Shown: positions 8,772 through 19,259 of the stretch, in pieces
How the letters are laid out: each line of letters begins with the position of its first letter
Numbering within the stretch: position 1 is the first letter of the stretch
NCBI GenBank assembly: GCA_963786195.1
Contig: CAWAYH010000004.1
Span: 620,001 to 684,000, forward strand
Direction: 5' to 3'
DNA: 64,000 bases
Source of the DNA: CAWAYH01 sp963786195
GTDB lineage: Bacteria; Acidobacteriota; Vicinamibacteria; Vicinamibacterales; 2-12-FULL-66-21
The notes under the pieces: model-generated
What the model was told of the DNA's origin: nothing
Database searches by the model: none
Seen by the model: the letters and a program-made list of their open reading frames with translations, nothing else
Program-made: the position numbers and the translations under genes

Positions 8772-9368
8772 GTGGATTACCTGATCCGCCAGTACGGGCT
8801 CCAGCAGGGAGCGCTCGAAATCCAGTATATCGAGGAGTTCTTCTTCGATTTCCCCCGCAAGAAAACCGCCACGGAGATCCTGCACCGCCTGCTGGACCGC
8901 GATCATCAGATCCTGATGGCCGAGGCCCCGTTACCCGACGACCCGTCGACGATCGTGCCGGTGTCGTTCAAGATCGGCCACGAGCTCCGGGCCGCGGAGT
9001 CGGACCCCAAGCTCGCGGATCTGGTGGCCCAGCTCGAGGACTGCGTGCAGTTCGATGGACGCCGGGTGCTCTACCAGTGGATCGGCGGCACGCGGTCGGA
9101 CTGGCGGGGCCAGGGCCACTTCCGCGCGCTCACCGAAGAGCAGGAAAGCTGGGCCATGGACAACGGCTTCGACGAGATCATTGTCAAGACCAAGAACCGC
9201 TTTTACGAGATGCGGTCGACGCTCGCGCAGCTCAGGTTCGACGTCATCCGGTTCGTACCGCATCCGATCGACGCGGGTGAATCCAAGGTGTTCCTCAGCA
9301 AGCGTCTCGGACAGCACGTGCGCGACAGCCATCGCAGCCGCCGGCAGGTGACGCGCGACGAAAGCTAA
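8772..9368 (+). CDS. GNAT-like acyltransferase
   Basis: A 198-aa protein with an acetyl-CoA-binding motif A of the GNAT fold at residues about 110-125 (RSDWRGQGHFRALTEEQ), followed by the typical strand-helix (FDEIIVKTKNRFYEMRSTLAQLRFDVIRF), where the fold ends with a neighbouring large residue and an F-x-V-I-R strand. The N-terminal half is longer than in minimal GNATs and has no motif I recognise, so the substrate is unknown. Start is GTG 8772; a weak AGGCGG precedes it. The gene ends only seven bases before the convergent ADOP gene, leaving no room for a classical terminator. Confidence 0.72.
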   Translation: MDYLIRQYGLQQGALEIQYIEEFFFDFPRKKTATEILHRLLDRDHQILMAEAPLPDDPSTIVPVSFKIGHELRAAESDPKLADLVAQLEDCVQFDGRRVLYQWIGGTRSDWRGQGHFRALTEEQESWAMDNGFDEIIVKTKNRFYEMRSTLAQLRFDVIRFVPHPIDAGESKVFLSKRLGQHVRDSHRSRRQVTRDES

Positions 9369-9375
9369 TGCGGAT

Positions 9376-11791
9376 TCAGCGGAGGGCCACGATGGGATCG
9401 ACCTCGGTGGCCCTGCGCGCCGGGATGTAGCTGGCCACGATCGCGACGAGAAGCAGCACGCCCGCCACGCCCGAGAACGTCAGCGGATCGGTCGGCGTGA
9501 TGGCGAACAGGAGCGTGCTGAGCGTCGCCGACAGGTAATACGCGGCGATCACGCCGATGAGGGCCCCCGCCGCGGCCAGCAGCAGCGCCTGCCGCACGAC
9601 GAGCCGCGTCACCGCGCCCCGCTGCGCGCCGAGCGCCATCCGGATGCCGATCTCCCGCGTGCGCTGGGCGACAGCGTTCGACAGCACCCCGAAGATCCCG
9701 ATGGCGGCGAGCACCAGCGCGACGCAGGCGAAGATCACGAGCAGCGTCATGTAGAAGCGCGGCTGTGAAATCGACGTCGCGACGACCTGCTCGAGCGTGC
9801 GGACGTTTGCGACCGGCAGACTGGCGTCCACGTCGTGCACTGCGCGCCGCGCCGCTTCGGTCACCGACAGCGGCGGTACGGCCGTCTTCAGCACGACGCT
9901 CATGCTCTGCACCGGCCACTGCGCGTACGGCAGGAAGAGCAACGGCGGATCGGCCTCGTTCAGACCCTCTTCCTTCAGATCGCCGACGACGCCGATCACC
10001 TCGCCGCCCGCTTTGGGTTTCCCCGGACCCCGGCCCCACCCGATGGCGATTGTCTTCCCGATCGGATCTTCGTTCGGGAAGTATTGCCTGACCGCGCTCT
10101 CGGTCAACAGCACGACACGCGGAGTCCCGTCGCGATCTGCATCGCTGAACAGCCGGCCGCGTTTCAGCGGGATGCCAATCGTGCGGAAGTAGTCGGCCGT
10201 CGCGACCCGAATCTGCATCGCCGGTTGCTGGGCGGACGGGACGTGGGGCCTGCCGCCCACCTCGAACGAGATCACGAAGCTCATCCCCGTCAGGGGCACG
10301 CCCATGACCGCCGACGCGTCCGTCACGCCTGGAATCGCGCGGAGCCGCGGCATGAGCTGCTCCATGAATCCGACCTGCTTCTCTTCCGGTTCGTCACGGC
10401 GAGTCCGGGAGCGTCAGCTCGAACGTCAGCGCCTGCGCCACGGAGAACCCGGGATCCACGCCCGCCAGCTTCGTGAAGCTTCGAAGCAGCAGTCCGGCGC
10501 CGGTCAGCAGTACGACCGCAAGCGACATCTCGGCGACGACGAGCACGCCCCGCAGGCGCGCGCCGGCGCGGCCGATCTGCGCGGAACGCCCGCCTTCTTT
10601 GAGCGCCTGGACGAGCCCCCGACTCGTTGACTGAAACGCTGGAACGAGACCGAAAACGATGCCGGTGACGATCGACAGCCCGAATGTGAACAGCGCGACG
10701 GTGGAATCGATGCGGACGTTGTCGAGGCGCGGGATGCCCAGCGGCGTCAGGCTGACGAGCAGCTCGACGCCCCAGATCGCGAGCAGCAGACCCAGCGCGC
10801 CGCCGATCACGCTGAGGATCACGCTCTCGGTGAGAAGCTGCCGGACCAGCCGGGCGCGCCCGGCGCCGAGCGCGCGGCGCACCGCGATCTCGCCTTCACG
10901 CGCCGCCGCGCGCGCGAGCAGCAGGTTGGCGACGTTCGCGCACGCGATGAGCAGCACGAACCCCACGGCGCCGAGCAGGACGAGCACAGCCTTGCGGATG
11001 TCGCCGACCATGGACTCCAGCAGCGGCACCGCGCGGAAGCCGACGCCGTCGTTCTTGTCCGGGTACTCTCGCGCGAGCTGCGCGCCAATCGTCTCCACTT
11101 CGGCAGCTACGCGCTCGAGCGGGACCCCCGGCTTCGCGCGACCCACGGCCCTGAGGTACCACGCCGCGCGCTCCTCGGTCAGGTAGCTCCGGGTGTGTTC
11201 CATCGGCACCCAGAGAACGCGATCCGAAGGATACGCAAATCCTTCCGGCATCACGCCGATGACTTCACGGCTCACGCCATCGAGCACGATCTGTTTGCCG
11301 ATGATGCCCGGGTCACGGCCGAAGCGCTGTTGCCAGAGGCGGTAAGCCAGGATGACGCTGCGATCGCGGCCCGGCTCGTTGTCCTCGGGTCTGAAACTGC
11401 GGCCGATCATCGGCCTCACGCCGAGGACGTCGAACAAAGACCAGGTGACCGCCGCGGCGTCGAGGCGAACCGGATCGCCCTGACCGGTCATCGTCAGACG
11501 CGGCCGCGAGATCGCCGCGGCGTCGGCCATCGTCTGGCTCAGGCTCCTGAGATCGGTGAAGTTCGGGCCCGACATCGATGACCGCGTGCCCTCGCTGAAG
11601 TGATACAACGCGACGAGCTGCTCGGGATGCGGATACGGCAGGGGCCGTAACAGGACGCCGTTGACGACGCTGAAGATGGCGCTGTTGGCGCCGATGCCGA
11701 GCGCGAGCGTGAGTGCCGAGATAATCGTGAAGCCGGGGCTCTTGACGAGCCGCCGGATGGCGTAGCGGATGTCCTGGCGCAGCGTGTCCAT
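9376..11791 (-). CDS. ADOP-family MacB/FtsX-like permease, one frameshift
   Basis: Orphan permease of about 800 aa with the ADOP layout: an N-terminal membrane helix (LALGIGANSAIFSVVNGVLL), a MacB-like periplasmic domain, an FtsX core (LLIACANVANLLLARAAA, ALGAGRARLVRQLLTESV), a second periplasmic domain and a second FtsX core with a tail ending IPARRATEVDPIVALR. Members form large paralogous families in Acidobacteria, normally without an ABC ATPase gene nearby; none is seen here. The reading frame breaks at about 10390-10400 between LTFELTLPDSP and the region before MEQLMPRLRAIPGV, where an in-frame TGA appears. Both halves are otherwise complete. Substrate unknown. Confidence 0.88.
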
Positions 11792-12030
11792 CGTTCCCCT
11801 TGGCAGAACTTCTCCCTCGTCCGGCGTGGGACGAAACGTCTGATGTACGGCGAGATTCGTGCCGTTGGGCCTGCGCCGCGCAACACTTGTTGAATCAAGA
11901 TCTTAGCTGTGTCACCTCGACCGCAGAATCGCGCGACAGTGTCCGCGGTCGGCTAGTGCTGTCCCGGCCACGGACAGCCAGCCGGAGCGACGGCGCTTCT
12001 CATACCGCCCCGTTTGGGCGAGGATGTGCC

Positions 12031-12600
12031 ATGCCTCCCCTCCCGCCGGACCTTCAAGACCTGATGAAGCAGGTCGAACAGGCGGACAAGGTTGCGGATG
12101 ACCTTGCGTCGAGCGTCAGCGAAGAGCAGTTCCACTGGCACCCGGATGACGGGCGCGCGTGGAGCATGGCGCAGTGTCTCGAGCACCTGGCGACGATGAA
12201 TGACCTCTACGGCGGTGTCGTGAGAGGCGCCGTCGATGCCGCGCGAGCGCGCGGCTGGCAGCGTCAGCGTCCGATCGCGTCCACGATCTTCGGACAGTGG
12301 TTCATCTCGAGCCAGGAACCGCCGGTCAAACGACGCCTTCGGGCTCCGACGAGCACGCAACCCGGCTCGACGCACACGCGCGAGGAAATCCTGCGCCTCT
12401 ATCACGACGCGCATCTCAAGATCCGCGCAATCATCACCGACAGCGCGGATCTCGACGTCAACCGGGCGACGTTCCAGAATCCATTTCTCCCGCTGATCAG
12501 AGTCCGCGTCGGCACGGCCCTGCGAATCATGGCCGCGCACGATCGGCGACACCTCTGGCAGGCGGAGAGGGTGAAACGTGCTGCGGGATACCCGAAGTAA
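12031..12600 (+). CDS. DinB-like four-helix-bundle protein
   Basis: A 189-aa protein of the DinB/YfiT superfamily, whose members are metal-binding four-helix bundles, some of them thiol-dependent transferases. Supporting features are the early W-H-P-D-D-G-R-A-W-S-M-A-Q-C-L-E-H-L segment (the family's W-S-x-x-x-x-x-x-H-L first metal helix) and the late AAHDRRHLWQAERV helix with the H-x-x-x-H pair. The start chosen is ATG 12031, preceded by CGAGGA at 12019-12024; the open frame extends upstream to 11800 without homologous sequence. The 240-base gap upstream separates it from the divergent ADOP gene and holds a short GCTGTCC/GGACAGC hairpin near 11970, but nothing else recognisable. Confidence 0.75.
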   Translation: MPPLPPDLQDLMKQVEQADKVADDLASSVSEEQFHWHPDDGRAWSMAQCLEHLATMNDLYGGVVRGAVDAARARGWQRQRPIASTIFGQWFISSQEPPVKRRLRAPTSTQPGSTHTREEILRLYHDAHLKIRAIITDSADLDVNRATFQNPFLPLIRVRVGTALRIMAAHDRRHLWQAERVKRAAGYPK

Positions 12601-12690
12601 TTCTGAATGCTGAATTGAGAATGCTGAAATGAATTAAGAAGGGGAAGTTCTTCCCCATTCATTTCAGCATTCTGAATTCAGCATTCACAA
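12601..12690. repeat. AATGCTGAA-word inverted repeat between convergent genes
   Basis: Words TGCTGAATT, AATGCTGAAATGAATT and AAGGGGAA on the left are mirrored by TTCCCC, AATTCATTTCAGCATT-like and GAATTCAGCATTCA on the right, giving a hairpin of about 40 bp per arm. It separates the convergent DinB and GNAT genes and could serve as a bidirectional terminator. The last eight codons of the GNAT gene (NAEFRMLK) are made of this repeat. Confidence 0.85.
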
Positions 12691-13193
12691 TTGCGAAGAG
12701 CGCCTGATCCCTCGGCTGACCGTACCTGACGCATCCTGAACGCATGACGCCCTCGAGGACGTAGCCGGCTTTCTCCAGGACGCGGATCGACGCGCGGTTG
12801 TCGGCGAACGGCGTCGCGAAAAGCCGAAGGAGTTTCAGCTCCGAGAAGGCGTACTGAGTAAAGAGATTCAGCGCTTCGCTGACGACCCCGCGGCGCCAGT
12901 ACCTGCTCGCCCAGCCAGTAGCCCACTTCTGCAGAGAACCTCTCGACATCGGTGCCAGGAACATAGCCCAGACCACCGGCGGCTTCGCCCTGCACTTCGA
13001 TCGCGAGGTTCGTGCACGGATCGGCCTTCGACACTAACTTGAGGAACATCTGGGCGTCGCCGTGGCGGTACGGGTGCGGGAATCGATCCCGAAGCTCTCT
13101 GGCGACGTGGACGTTGTTCGCGTGCCTGACGAGGGAGCTGGCGTCCTCGATGCGCCAGGGTCTGAGCGTGCAGAGGTGGCCGCGAAGTATCAT
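12659..13193 (-). CDS. RimJ/RimL-type GNAT acetyltransferase, one frameshift
   Basis: About 175 aa. The first part begins MILRGHLCTLRPWRIEDASSLVRHANN, typical of RimJ/RimL-like GNATs, and runs to GYWLGEQ. After a +1 indel near 12899 the frame continues YWRRGVVSEALNLFTQYAF and then RLFATPFADNRASIRVLEKAGYVLEG, which is the acetyl-CoA-binding and C-terminal part of the fold. The family acetylates N-termini or small amines; the substrate is unknown. The start is ATG 13193: upstream in-frame sequence belongs to the GC-rich repeat at 13201-13430. The C-terminus runs into the intergenic word repeat. Removing one G near 12899 restores the gene. Confidence 0.82.
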
Positions 13194-13200
13194 TTCTTTT

Positions 13201-13430
13201 CCGAGGGGCTTCGCCCCTCGGTCTCCCCTACTGGCTCGCTCGCGGGGGCCCCAGGCCCCGCGCCGACGCGCCAGGCTCACTCGCTAGCCGCTCGTTCGCA
13301 CTGTTATTGAGATAGCTTCTCGTCTATCCGAGGGGCTTCGCCCCTCGGTCTCCCCCACACGCCTCCGGCGCGGACGCGGGCGCCATACTCGCTCGCTCGT
13401 TGGAAGCGGCAGGTCTAGACAGCTTCTAGA
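13201..13430 (-). repeat. GC-rich hairpin repeat family, two tandem units
   Basis: Two tandem units on the minus strand. Each begins (plus-strand left side) with a perfect hairpin CCGAGGGGC-TTC-GCCCCTCGG (13201-13221 and 13328-13348), continues through GCTCGCTCG-rich sequence, and ends at AGATAGCTTCT (13310-13320) or AGACAGCTTCT (13418-13428). The reverse complement matches the copies at 32898-33006 and 57072-57255, including the end sequence AGAAGCTGTCT...ACCTGCCGCT. This fills the gap between the GNAT and metallopeptidase genes; no ORF in it looks real. Confidence 0.85.
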
Positions 13431-14184
13431 ATAACGATTGGCCCATCGTCTTCAACCAGCGCTCGGCGTCACGGTATTCGGGATACGCCGCGGCGACAAG
13501 CCGCCAGAAACGCCGCGAATGGTTCTGCTGCCGCAGGTGCATGAGCTCGTGGATCATCACGTAGTCACAGATGGTCGGCGGCATCTGCAGGAGCCTGAAA
13601 TTCAGCGCGATGTTGCCGTCCGGCGAGCAGGAGCCCCAGCGTGAACGCTGGTTGCGGATGGTGATCTCGCCCGGCTGGAGCTTGTGCAGATCGGCCAGCT
13701 CGCGAAGCCGTGGCGGGAGCTCCGATCGAGCCAGCCGGCGCAGATCCTGCTCGATCGCGTCGCGGATGTCGTCGGTCGTTCGCGACCGGAGCGTTCGATC
13801 GCCGTAGGCAATGCTGACGACACCCTCGTCTGACTCGCAGCTGACGGAGATGCGCACAGGAGCGCCGCGCATCAGGATCTCGCTGCCGTGGCGCCACTCA
13901 CGCGGCGCGTGGACTTCATGGCTGCGACGCTCCTTCTCCACCCAGTCGCGGTGCTGCTGAACGAACGCCTCCGCCTCCCGGCGCGATCCACCTCTCGGCA
14001 CGGTCACGCGGAGGGTGCCGTCCGGCCGAACGCGCAGGATGTACCGCCGCGCCCGGCGGATGCGCACGAACTCGATGCCGGGTCCCGGGGCCTCCTGGAG
14101 AAGCTCTGGCGAAACGTGGGGCGCCAGCGCCGGCTGATGAGGCACGAACGGAAGGATCAGCTGCGCGAACCGCGAGAGGGGCAT
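13426..14184 (-). CDS. YgjP/SprT-like zinc metallopeptidase (DUF45 family)
   Basis: A 252-aa YgjP-like metallopeptidase. The signature RNQRSRWGSCS (about residues 177-187) precedes the zinc-binding HELMH (212-216) in YVMIHELMHLRQQNHSRRFW, with the third ligand His222. These proteins resemble minigluzincins and often sit near restriction or repair genes, but their substrates are poorly known. The start chosen is ATG 14184; the frame is open upstream to 14517, but that stretch is the antisense of the intergenic region and shows no family similarity. No clear Shine-Dalgarno. The C-terminal codons abut the GC-rich repeat. Confidence 0.85.
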   Translation of the reverse strand: MPLSRFAQLILPFVPHQPALAPHVSPELLQEAPGPGIEFVRIRRARRYILRVRPDGTLRVTVPRGGSRREAEAFVQQHRDWVEKERRSHEVHAPREWRHGSEILMRGAPVRISVSCESDEGVVSIAYGDRTLRSRTTDDIRDAIEQDLRRLARSELPPRLRELADLHKLQPGEITIRNQRSRWGSCSPDGNIALNFRLLQMPPTICDYVMIHELMHLRQQNHSRRFWRLVAAAYPEYRDAERWLKTMGQSLF

Positions 14185-14513
14185 TGGTAAGGATGATAAC
14201 GCGTCTGTCTTGGGCTCAGCGCAGTTGACACCAACACTCTGAATACGGGGACAGTTGGCCGTAATTTGATGATGAACGCGCGTTTTTTGTTGACAGCCTA
14301 CTACAGCCGGTCGTAGTGTGGCGCACGACACGGGCGCGACTGAGGCAGTCGGGATTCTCCCGGAGAAGGGGGGAAGCCGGCCCGTGAGGAAGCTTATACC
14401 CCTCCATCTGCGCATCGCTGCGTACCTGCCCCTGTAGCGCTCGACCCCAAGGTCGTCGGCCCTGTTCACCTCGCGGGCCACTCGCCGTAGACACAACGCA
14501 AACCTGGGAGGGT
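14185..14513. other. Intergenic leader upstream of the truncated TonB gene
   Basis: About 330 bases without a gene. Contents: GGGGACAGTTGGCCGTAATT (14240-14259), a motif resembling half of a REP-like palindrome; a promoter-like TTGACA/TAGTGT pair (14290-14319); and a GGGAGG just before 14513. It looks like a normal receptor leader joined directly to mid-gene sequence. Confidence 0.5.
14290..14319 (+). promoter_or_regulatory. Candidate sigma-70 promoter
   Basis: Perfect -35 TTGACA at 14290-14295 and TAGTGT at 14314-14319, 18 bases apart. The spacer contains ACTAC...GTAGT, a short inverted repeat. It would transcribe the truncated TonB gene. Confidence 0.4.
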
Positions 14514-16683
14514 GCAATCAGCAGCTCGTGCCTGGCATCAGCTTCGGCGTCGACTCGTCCGAGGCCGCCAACGGCATGTTCACCACGGCCAACTTCCAGA
14601 ACGCGTCGGCGACGAACCTGAGCGACGCCCGCGCGCTCTATGCTTTGCTGACCGGTCGCGTCTCCCAGATCACGGGTAACGCCGTCCTCAACGAAGCGGG
14701 CGAGTACGTCGTACAACGGCCTGCGCGTGCAGAAGGGCAGCATCAACGAAATCGGGCTCTTCATCCAGGACTCCTGGCGCGTACGTCCGAACCTGACGAT
14801 CAACGCCGGCGTGCGATGGGAGCTGCAGAGGCCCTTCAAGCCCGGGGCTGACAACTACACGACGGCCGAGTATGCCGACGTCTTCGGCGTTTCCGGGCTC
14901 GATGCGAACGGCAACCCCAATCTCTTCAAGCCCGGGGTGATGACGGGCCGGCCGACCGAGTTCATCCAGTACGGCAAGGGCACGCGCGCGTACCGAATCG
15001 AGTACGGGAACTTCGCGCCGACGCTCGGGGGCGCGTGGACGCCGAGCGCCCAGCAGGGCTTCCTGCGCCGGCTGCTGGGCCGCGAGGGCGACTCGGTCAT
15101 CCGCGGCGGATACTCGAAGGCCTTCAACCGCAACGGCATGAGCGACTACTCGGGCATCTTCGGCGCGAATCCCGGCAGCCAGCTCACGGCGACACGCAGC
15201 AACGCGCTGGGCAACCTGAATGACGGCCAGGGCCTGCCGGTGTTGTTCCGCGACGTCAGCCGCCTCGGACCGCCGGCGTTTGCAACGACGCCGGACTATC
15301 CGCTGACCGTGGCCAAAGGCACCGCGCAGGTCACGAACTCGGTGAACGTGTTCGATCCGAACATGCAGACGCCCTACGCCCACTCGTGGACGATCGGGTG
15401 GCAGCGGGCACTCACTCGCGACATGGTGGTTGAAGCGCGGTATGTCGGCACCCGCGGCCGTAAGCCGTGGCAGACCGTGGACTACAACGAGGTGAACATC
15501 ATCGAGAACGGGTTCCTCGACGAATGCAGGAGAGCGCAGTCGAACCTGATGATCAATATCGCCAATGGGCGGGGGAACACGTTCGCGTACACCGGCTTGC
15601 CTGGCACGTCGCCACTCCCGATCTACCTGGCGTATCTCAACGGCATCGGGGCGGCCGACGCCGGCGACCCATCGAGGTACACCGGCGGCTCGTGGTCGAG
15701 CACGAACTTCACCAACGCATTGGCACGGTTCGACCCGGACCCCTATGCCCCGGCGTCGGACAGCGCCAACAACGGACTGTTCGGGAACCCCGAGCGTCGT
15801 GCGAACGCGACCAGGGCTGGTGTGCCGGAGAACTTCTTCCTCGTCAACCCCGGGCTCCTGGGCGGCTGCCAACGTCCGGACCAACCTCGGGTTCTCTCAC
15901 TACGACGCACTGCAGATCGATCTGCGCCGGCGGCTGTCGCAGGGGCTGCAGGTCCAGGCCAGCTACGCCTACGGCGACACGTATGTGTCGAATTTCTACT
16001 CCATCCGCAAGCCGATCCTGGAGTCGATCGACACGGGATCGCCGGGCAGCGTTCGCCACGCGTTCAAGGCGGACTGGGTCTACGAGTTGCCGTTCGGGCG
16101 CGGCCGTCGTTTCGCGAGCAGCGTCAATGCGCTGGTCGACGGATTCGTGGGCGGGTGGTCGTTCGCTGGCACGGCCCGAATCCAGAGCGGCCAGGTCGTG
16201 GATTACGGAAACGTCCGCCTGGTCGGCATGACGGAGGATGACCTGCGGAATCTCTACGGACTGTACGAATACCCGCAGGTGTTCACGGAGAACGCGCCCA
16301 TGCGCTTCTACCGGCTCCCGCAGGACATCATCGAGAACACCATCAGAGCCAACGACGTCAGCGCGACGTCGGCTACGGGCTACGGCGCGCAAGGGCCGCC
16401 CATTGGCCGGTATCTCGCGCCGGCCAACGGCCCTGACTGCATCGAGGTCGCGGAAGGATTCGGGGATTGCGGCGTCCGCACGCTCCAGATCGTCGGACCG
16501 AAGGTGCAATTCGTCGATTTGAGCGTGGTGAAGCAGGTCCGGATCTCGGGGCGGGTCAACGCCGAGTTCCGCGCCGAGTTCCTCAACGCGTTCAATCACC
16601 CGACCGTCACGGGCGGAACGACCGGCACGGTCACTCCTTCGTCCAGCCGCGTCATCCAGCTCGTGTCGCGGGTGAACTGGTAA
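14514..16683 (+). pseudogene. TonB-dependent receptor lacking its 5' half, frameshifted
   Basis: C-terminal half (about 720 codons) of a receptor paralogous to the one at 2598-6539. Homology starts abruptly at NQQLVPGISFGVDS (14516), equal to NQTLVPTLDFDV of the intact receptor, about 590 residues in. The upstream 330 bases encode no signal peptide, regulatory-like domain or plug. Two further frame changes, both +1, lie near 14712 (EYVVQR should read on to NGLRVQKGS) and 15870 (one extra T before GCCAACGTCC). It ends VIQLVSRVNW, as other barrels do. The missing 5' half suggests a real internal deletion or an assembly join. The gene stops 24 bases before the convergent ADOP gene. Confidence 0.8.
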
Positions 16684-16707
16684 GGACAGGGGCCGGAGGC
16701 CGTCGAT

Positions 16708-19117
16708 CTATTCAGCCCGCAACGCGATGATGGGATCGACGGCGACCGCGCGACGGGCGGGGATGTAGCTGGCCAGCGAGCGCGACGATCGCGAGGAAGA
16801 TCGGCGACGCCGCCAAAGCTCGCCGGGTCCGACGGGGTGACGTTGAAGAGCAGCGTCCGGATTCCTTTCGTGGCGAAGAACGCGCCGATCGCGCCGAGCA
16901 CGATACCGGTTGCGCCAGCTTCAGACCCTGACCGACCACGAGACGCATCACGTCCCGACTTGCCGCGCCGAGCGCGATGCGCACGCCGATTTCCTGCGTT
17001 CGCTGCGACACCGAGTACGACAGGACGCCGTAGACGCCGACCGATGCCAGCAGCAGCGCGACCGCGCCGAACACACCGAACATCCAGCCGAACAGCTTGA
17101 ACTGCCAGAAGCTCCGCTGCCGCAGGTCCTCCATCGTCGACACCTGGAACACGGGGAGCGACGGATCGGTCAGCCGGATCTGCTCGCGCACGGACGCGGT
17201 GATCCGGGACGGATCACCCGTCACTCGTATCGTCAACCCGGTGTTCAGCGTGGGGTCGAACGAGTACGGCACGTAGGCGGCCGGGAACACGGGATTGGTG
17301 TTGCGGCCCTGTCCGTGCCGGAAATCGGCGACGACGCCGACGACCGTGAACCAGTGGGCGTCAACCGTGCGGCGGAACTGACGGCCGACGGCATCCTGAT
17401 CCGGCCACAACTGCTTGGCCATGGCCTGGTTGACGAGCGCAACCGGCGTCCTGGTGGTCTCCTCTGATTCGGTCAGATCGCGGCCGGCGACCAGCGCAAC
17501 GTTCATCGTTTGCCTGAGGCGTGCCGTCGCCGCGATGAACGTGATCCCCGGCTCCTCGCCCCGCGGGACCGTCTTGCCCTCGACGATCACGCTGCCACCG
17601 CTCCCGCCTCCACCGAGCGGGACGAAGTTCGAGGCGAACGCGGCCTGAACACCCGGCAGCGACTCGATCTTCCGGACGATCTCCTCTACCCTGCGCGCCT
17701 TGGCCTCGGCGGACTCGTACGCCGCGCCCGGCAGGTAGATCCGAAGCGTCATCAGCGGCGCGGTGTTGAACCCGACGTCTGCGTTCTGAAGGTTGAGGAA
17801 ACTGCGGACGAACAGCGATGCACCGATCAGGAGCACGAGGGCCATCGCGATCTCGGCAATGACCAGCCCGTTTCGGAGCCAGGCGCGACGGCCACCCGTT
17901 GCGCCGCGCCCGCCCTCCTTCAGGCTGTCCTGCAGGTTGCTCCGCGCCATGTGGAGAGCCGGCGCAAGGCCGAACACGATTCCGGTGACCATCGAGATCC
18001 CGATGGTGTACACGAGCGATCGACCGTCGATGGCCCAGTGGATGAAGTACGGGACGGAATCGGGCGGAATGCCGAGTTCCATCAACCTCAAACCGGTCCA
18101 CGCGAGCGCGATGCCGAGTGGAGCGCTCATCAAGCCGATGAAGACGGCCTCCGTCAGCAGCTGGCGCATGATCCGCATGCGTCCCGCGCCGAGCGCCGAA
18201 CGGATCGAGATCTCACGATGGCGCACGGACGCCCGGGCGAGCAGCAGGTTCGCGACATTTGCGCACGCGATCATCAGCACGAGCGTCACGGCGCCCATCA
18301 TCGCGAGGATGACCAGTTCGACCTGGTCGGGAATCATCCACGTCCGCAGCGTCCGCGCCGCCGCGCTCCAGTTCTCGTTATCCTCCGGGTACACCGTGGC
18401 GAGCCGGCCCGCGATGCCGTTGAGATCCGCCGTCGCCTGCTCCATCGTGACGCCAGGCTTCATGCGCGCGAAGACCTGCAGGCCTCGCTCGTCGCGCGCC
18501 GTTGACGCAAAGTACGGCGCGAGCGTCACCCACAGCCGCTGCGTCTCGGGGAACATGAATTTCGGCGGCATGACGCCGATTACCGTATGCGGCCGACCGT
18601 TGACGGAGACCGCGCGCCCGATGATCGACGGATCGCCGTTGTAGCGTCGCTGCCACACGTCATCGCTGAGCATGACGACCGGCTCGGCGCCTGGACGATC
18701 GTCGTCGGGACCAAAGTCGCGGCCGTGCGCCGGAGGAGTCCCGAGCAGGCCGAAGAGCGTCCAGCTCACAGCCGAGCCCTGGAACCGCTCGGGCTCCGAC
18801 CGTCCGTCCGCGATCGTCAGGCTTCGGCCCGTGAAAGCGGCGAGGGCCGAGAGGGTCGTGTTCTGGTCCCGGAAGTCGCAGAAGTCCAGCCACGAGATCC
18901 CGGCTCGGTTGACGCCCGCGCGCTGGTTCGTCGAGTTGAGCACGACGATGCGGTCGGCGTCCGGATAGGGGAATGGCTGGAGGAGTACGCCGTCCACGAC
19001 GCTGAAAATCGTCGCGTTGACGCCGATCCCGAGCGACAGGCACAGGACCGCGATGGACGTAAACCACGGGTTTCTGAGCAGGGTTCGGACGGAATAGCGA
19101 ATATCCTGCAGGAGCAC
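16708..19117 (-). CDS. ADOP-family permease, frameshifts near the 3' end
   Basis: About 800-aa ADOP permease. The first 730 residues are in one frame: LCLSLGIGVNATIFSVVDGVLL (first helix), periplasmic domain, LMIACANVANLLLARASV and the first FtsX core, VIAEIAMALVLLIGASLFVRSF, second periplasmic domain, then LLLASVGVYGVLSYSVSQRTQEIGVRIALGA. After VVGQGLKLA (about 16905) the frame shifts. AIGAFFATKGIRTLLFNVTP continues in a second frame, and at about 16775 the tail (SYIPARRAVAVDP, then LRAE) in a third, ending at TAG 16708-16710. Start is GTG 19117. No ATPase gene is adjacent. Convergent with the truncated TonB gene. Confidence 0.85.
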
Positions 19118-19152
19118 TAGGGCTTAGACGAGGCGGGGACGGACGAGGTTCA

Positions 19153-19189
19153 GACGCGGACAACACGGACAACACGGATTACGGATGAT
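19153..19189. repeat. CGGACAACA-word repeat
   Basis: GCGGACAACACGGACAACAC and then GGATTACGGATG form a short tandem-word spacer between two divergent genes. Its reverse complement is the word found at 28322-28371. Confidence 0.7.
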
Positions 19190-19259
19190 TAACGAACAAT
19201 ACAGGGAGAGCCAACGCGGAGGGCGCGGTTCTCGTCCAAGATGGCCGAGGAGCTTTTTC

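Noticed and set aside
11792..12030. PadR-type regulator or operator for the ADOP gene in the divergent gap
   Set aside because: No regulator gene is nearby and no clear palindrome stands out beyond a 7-bp GCTGTCC hairpin.
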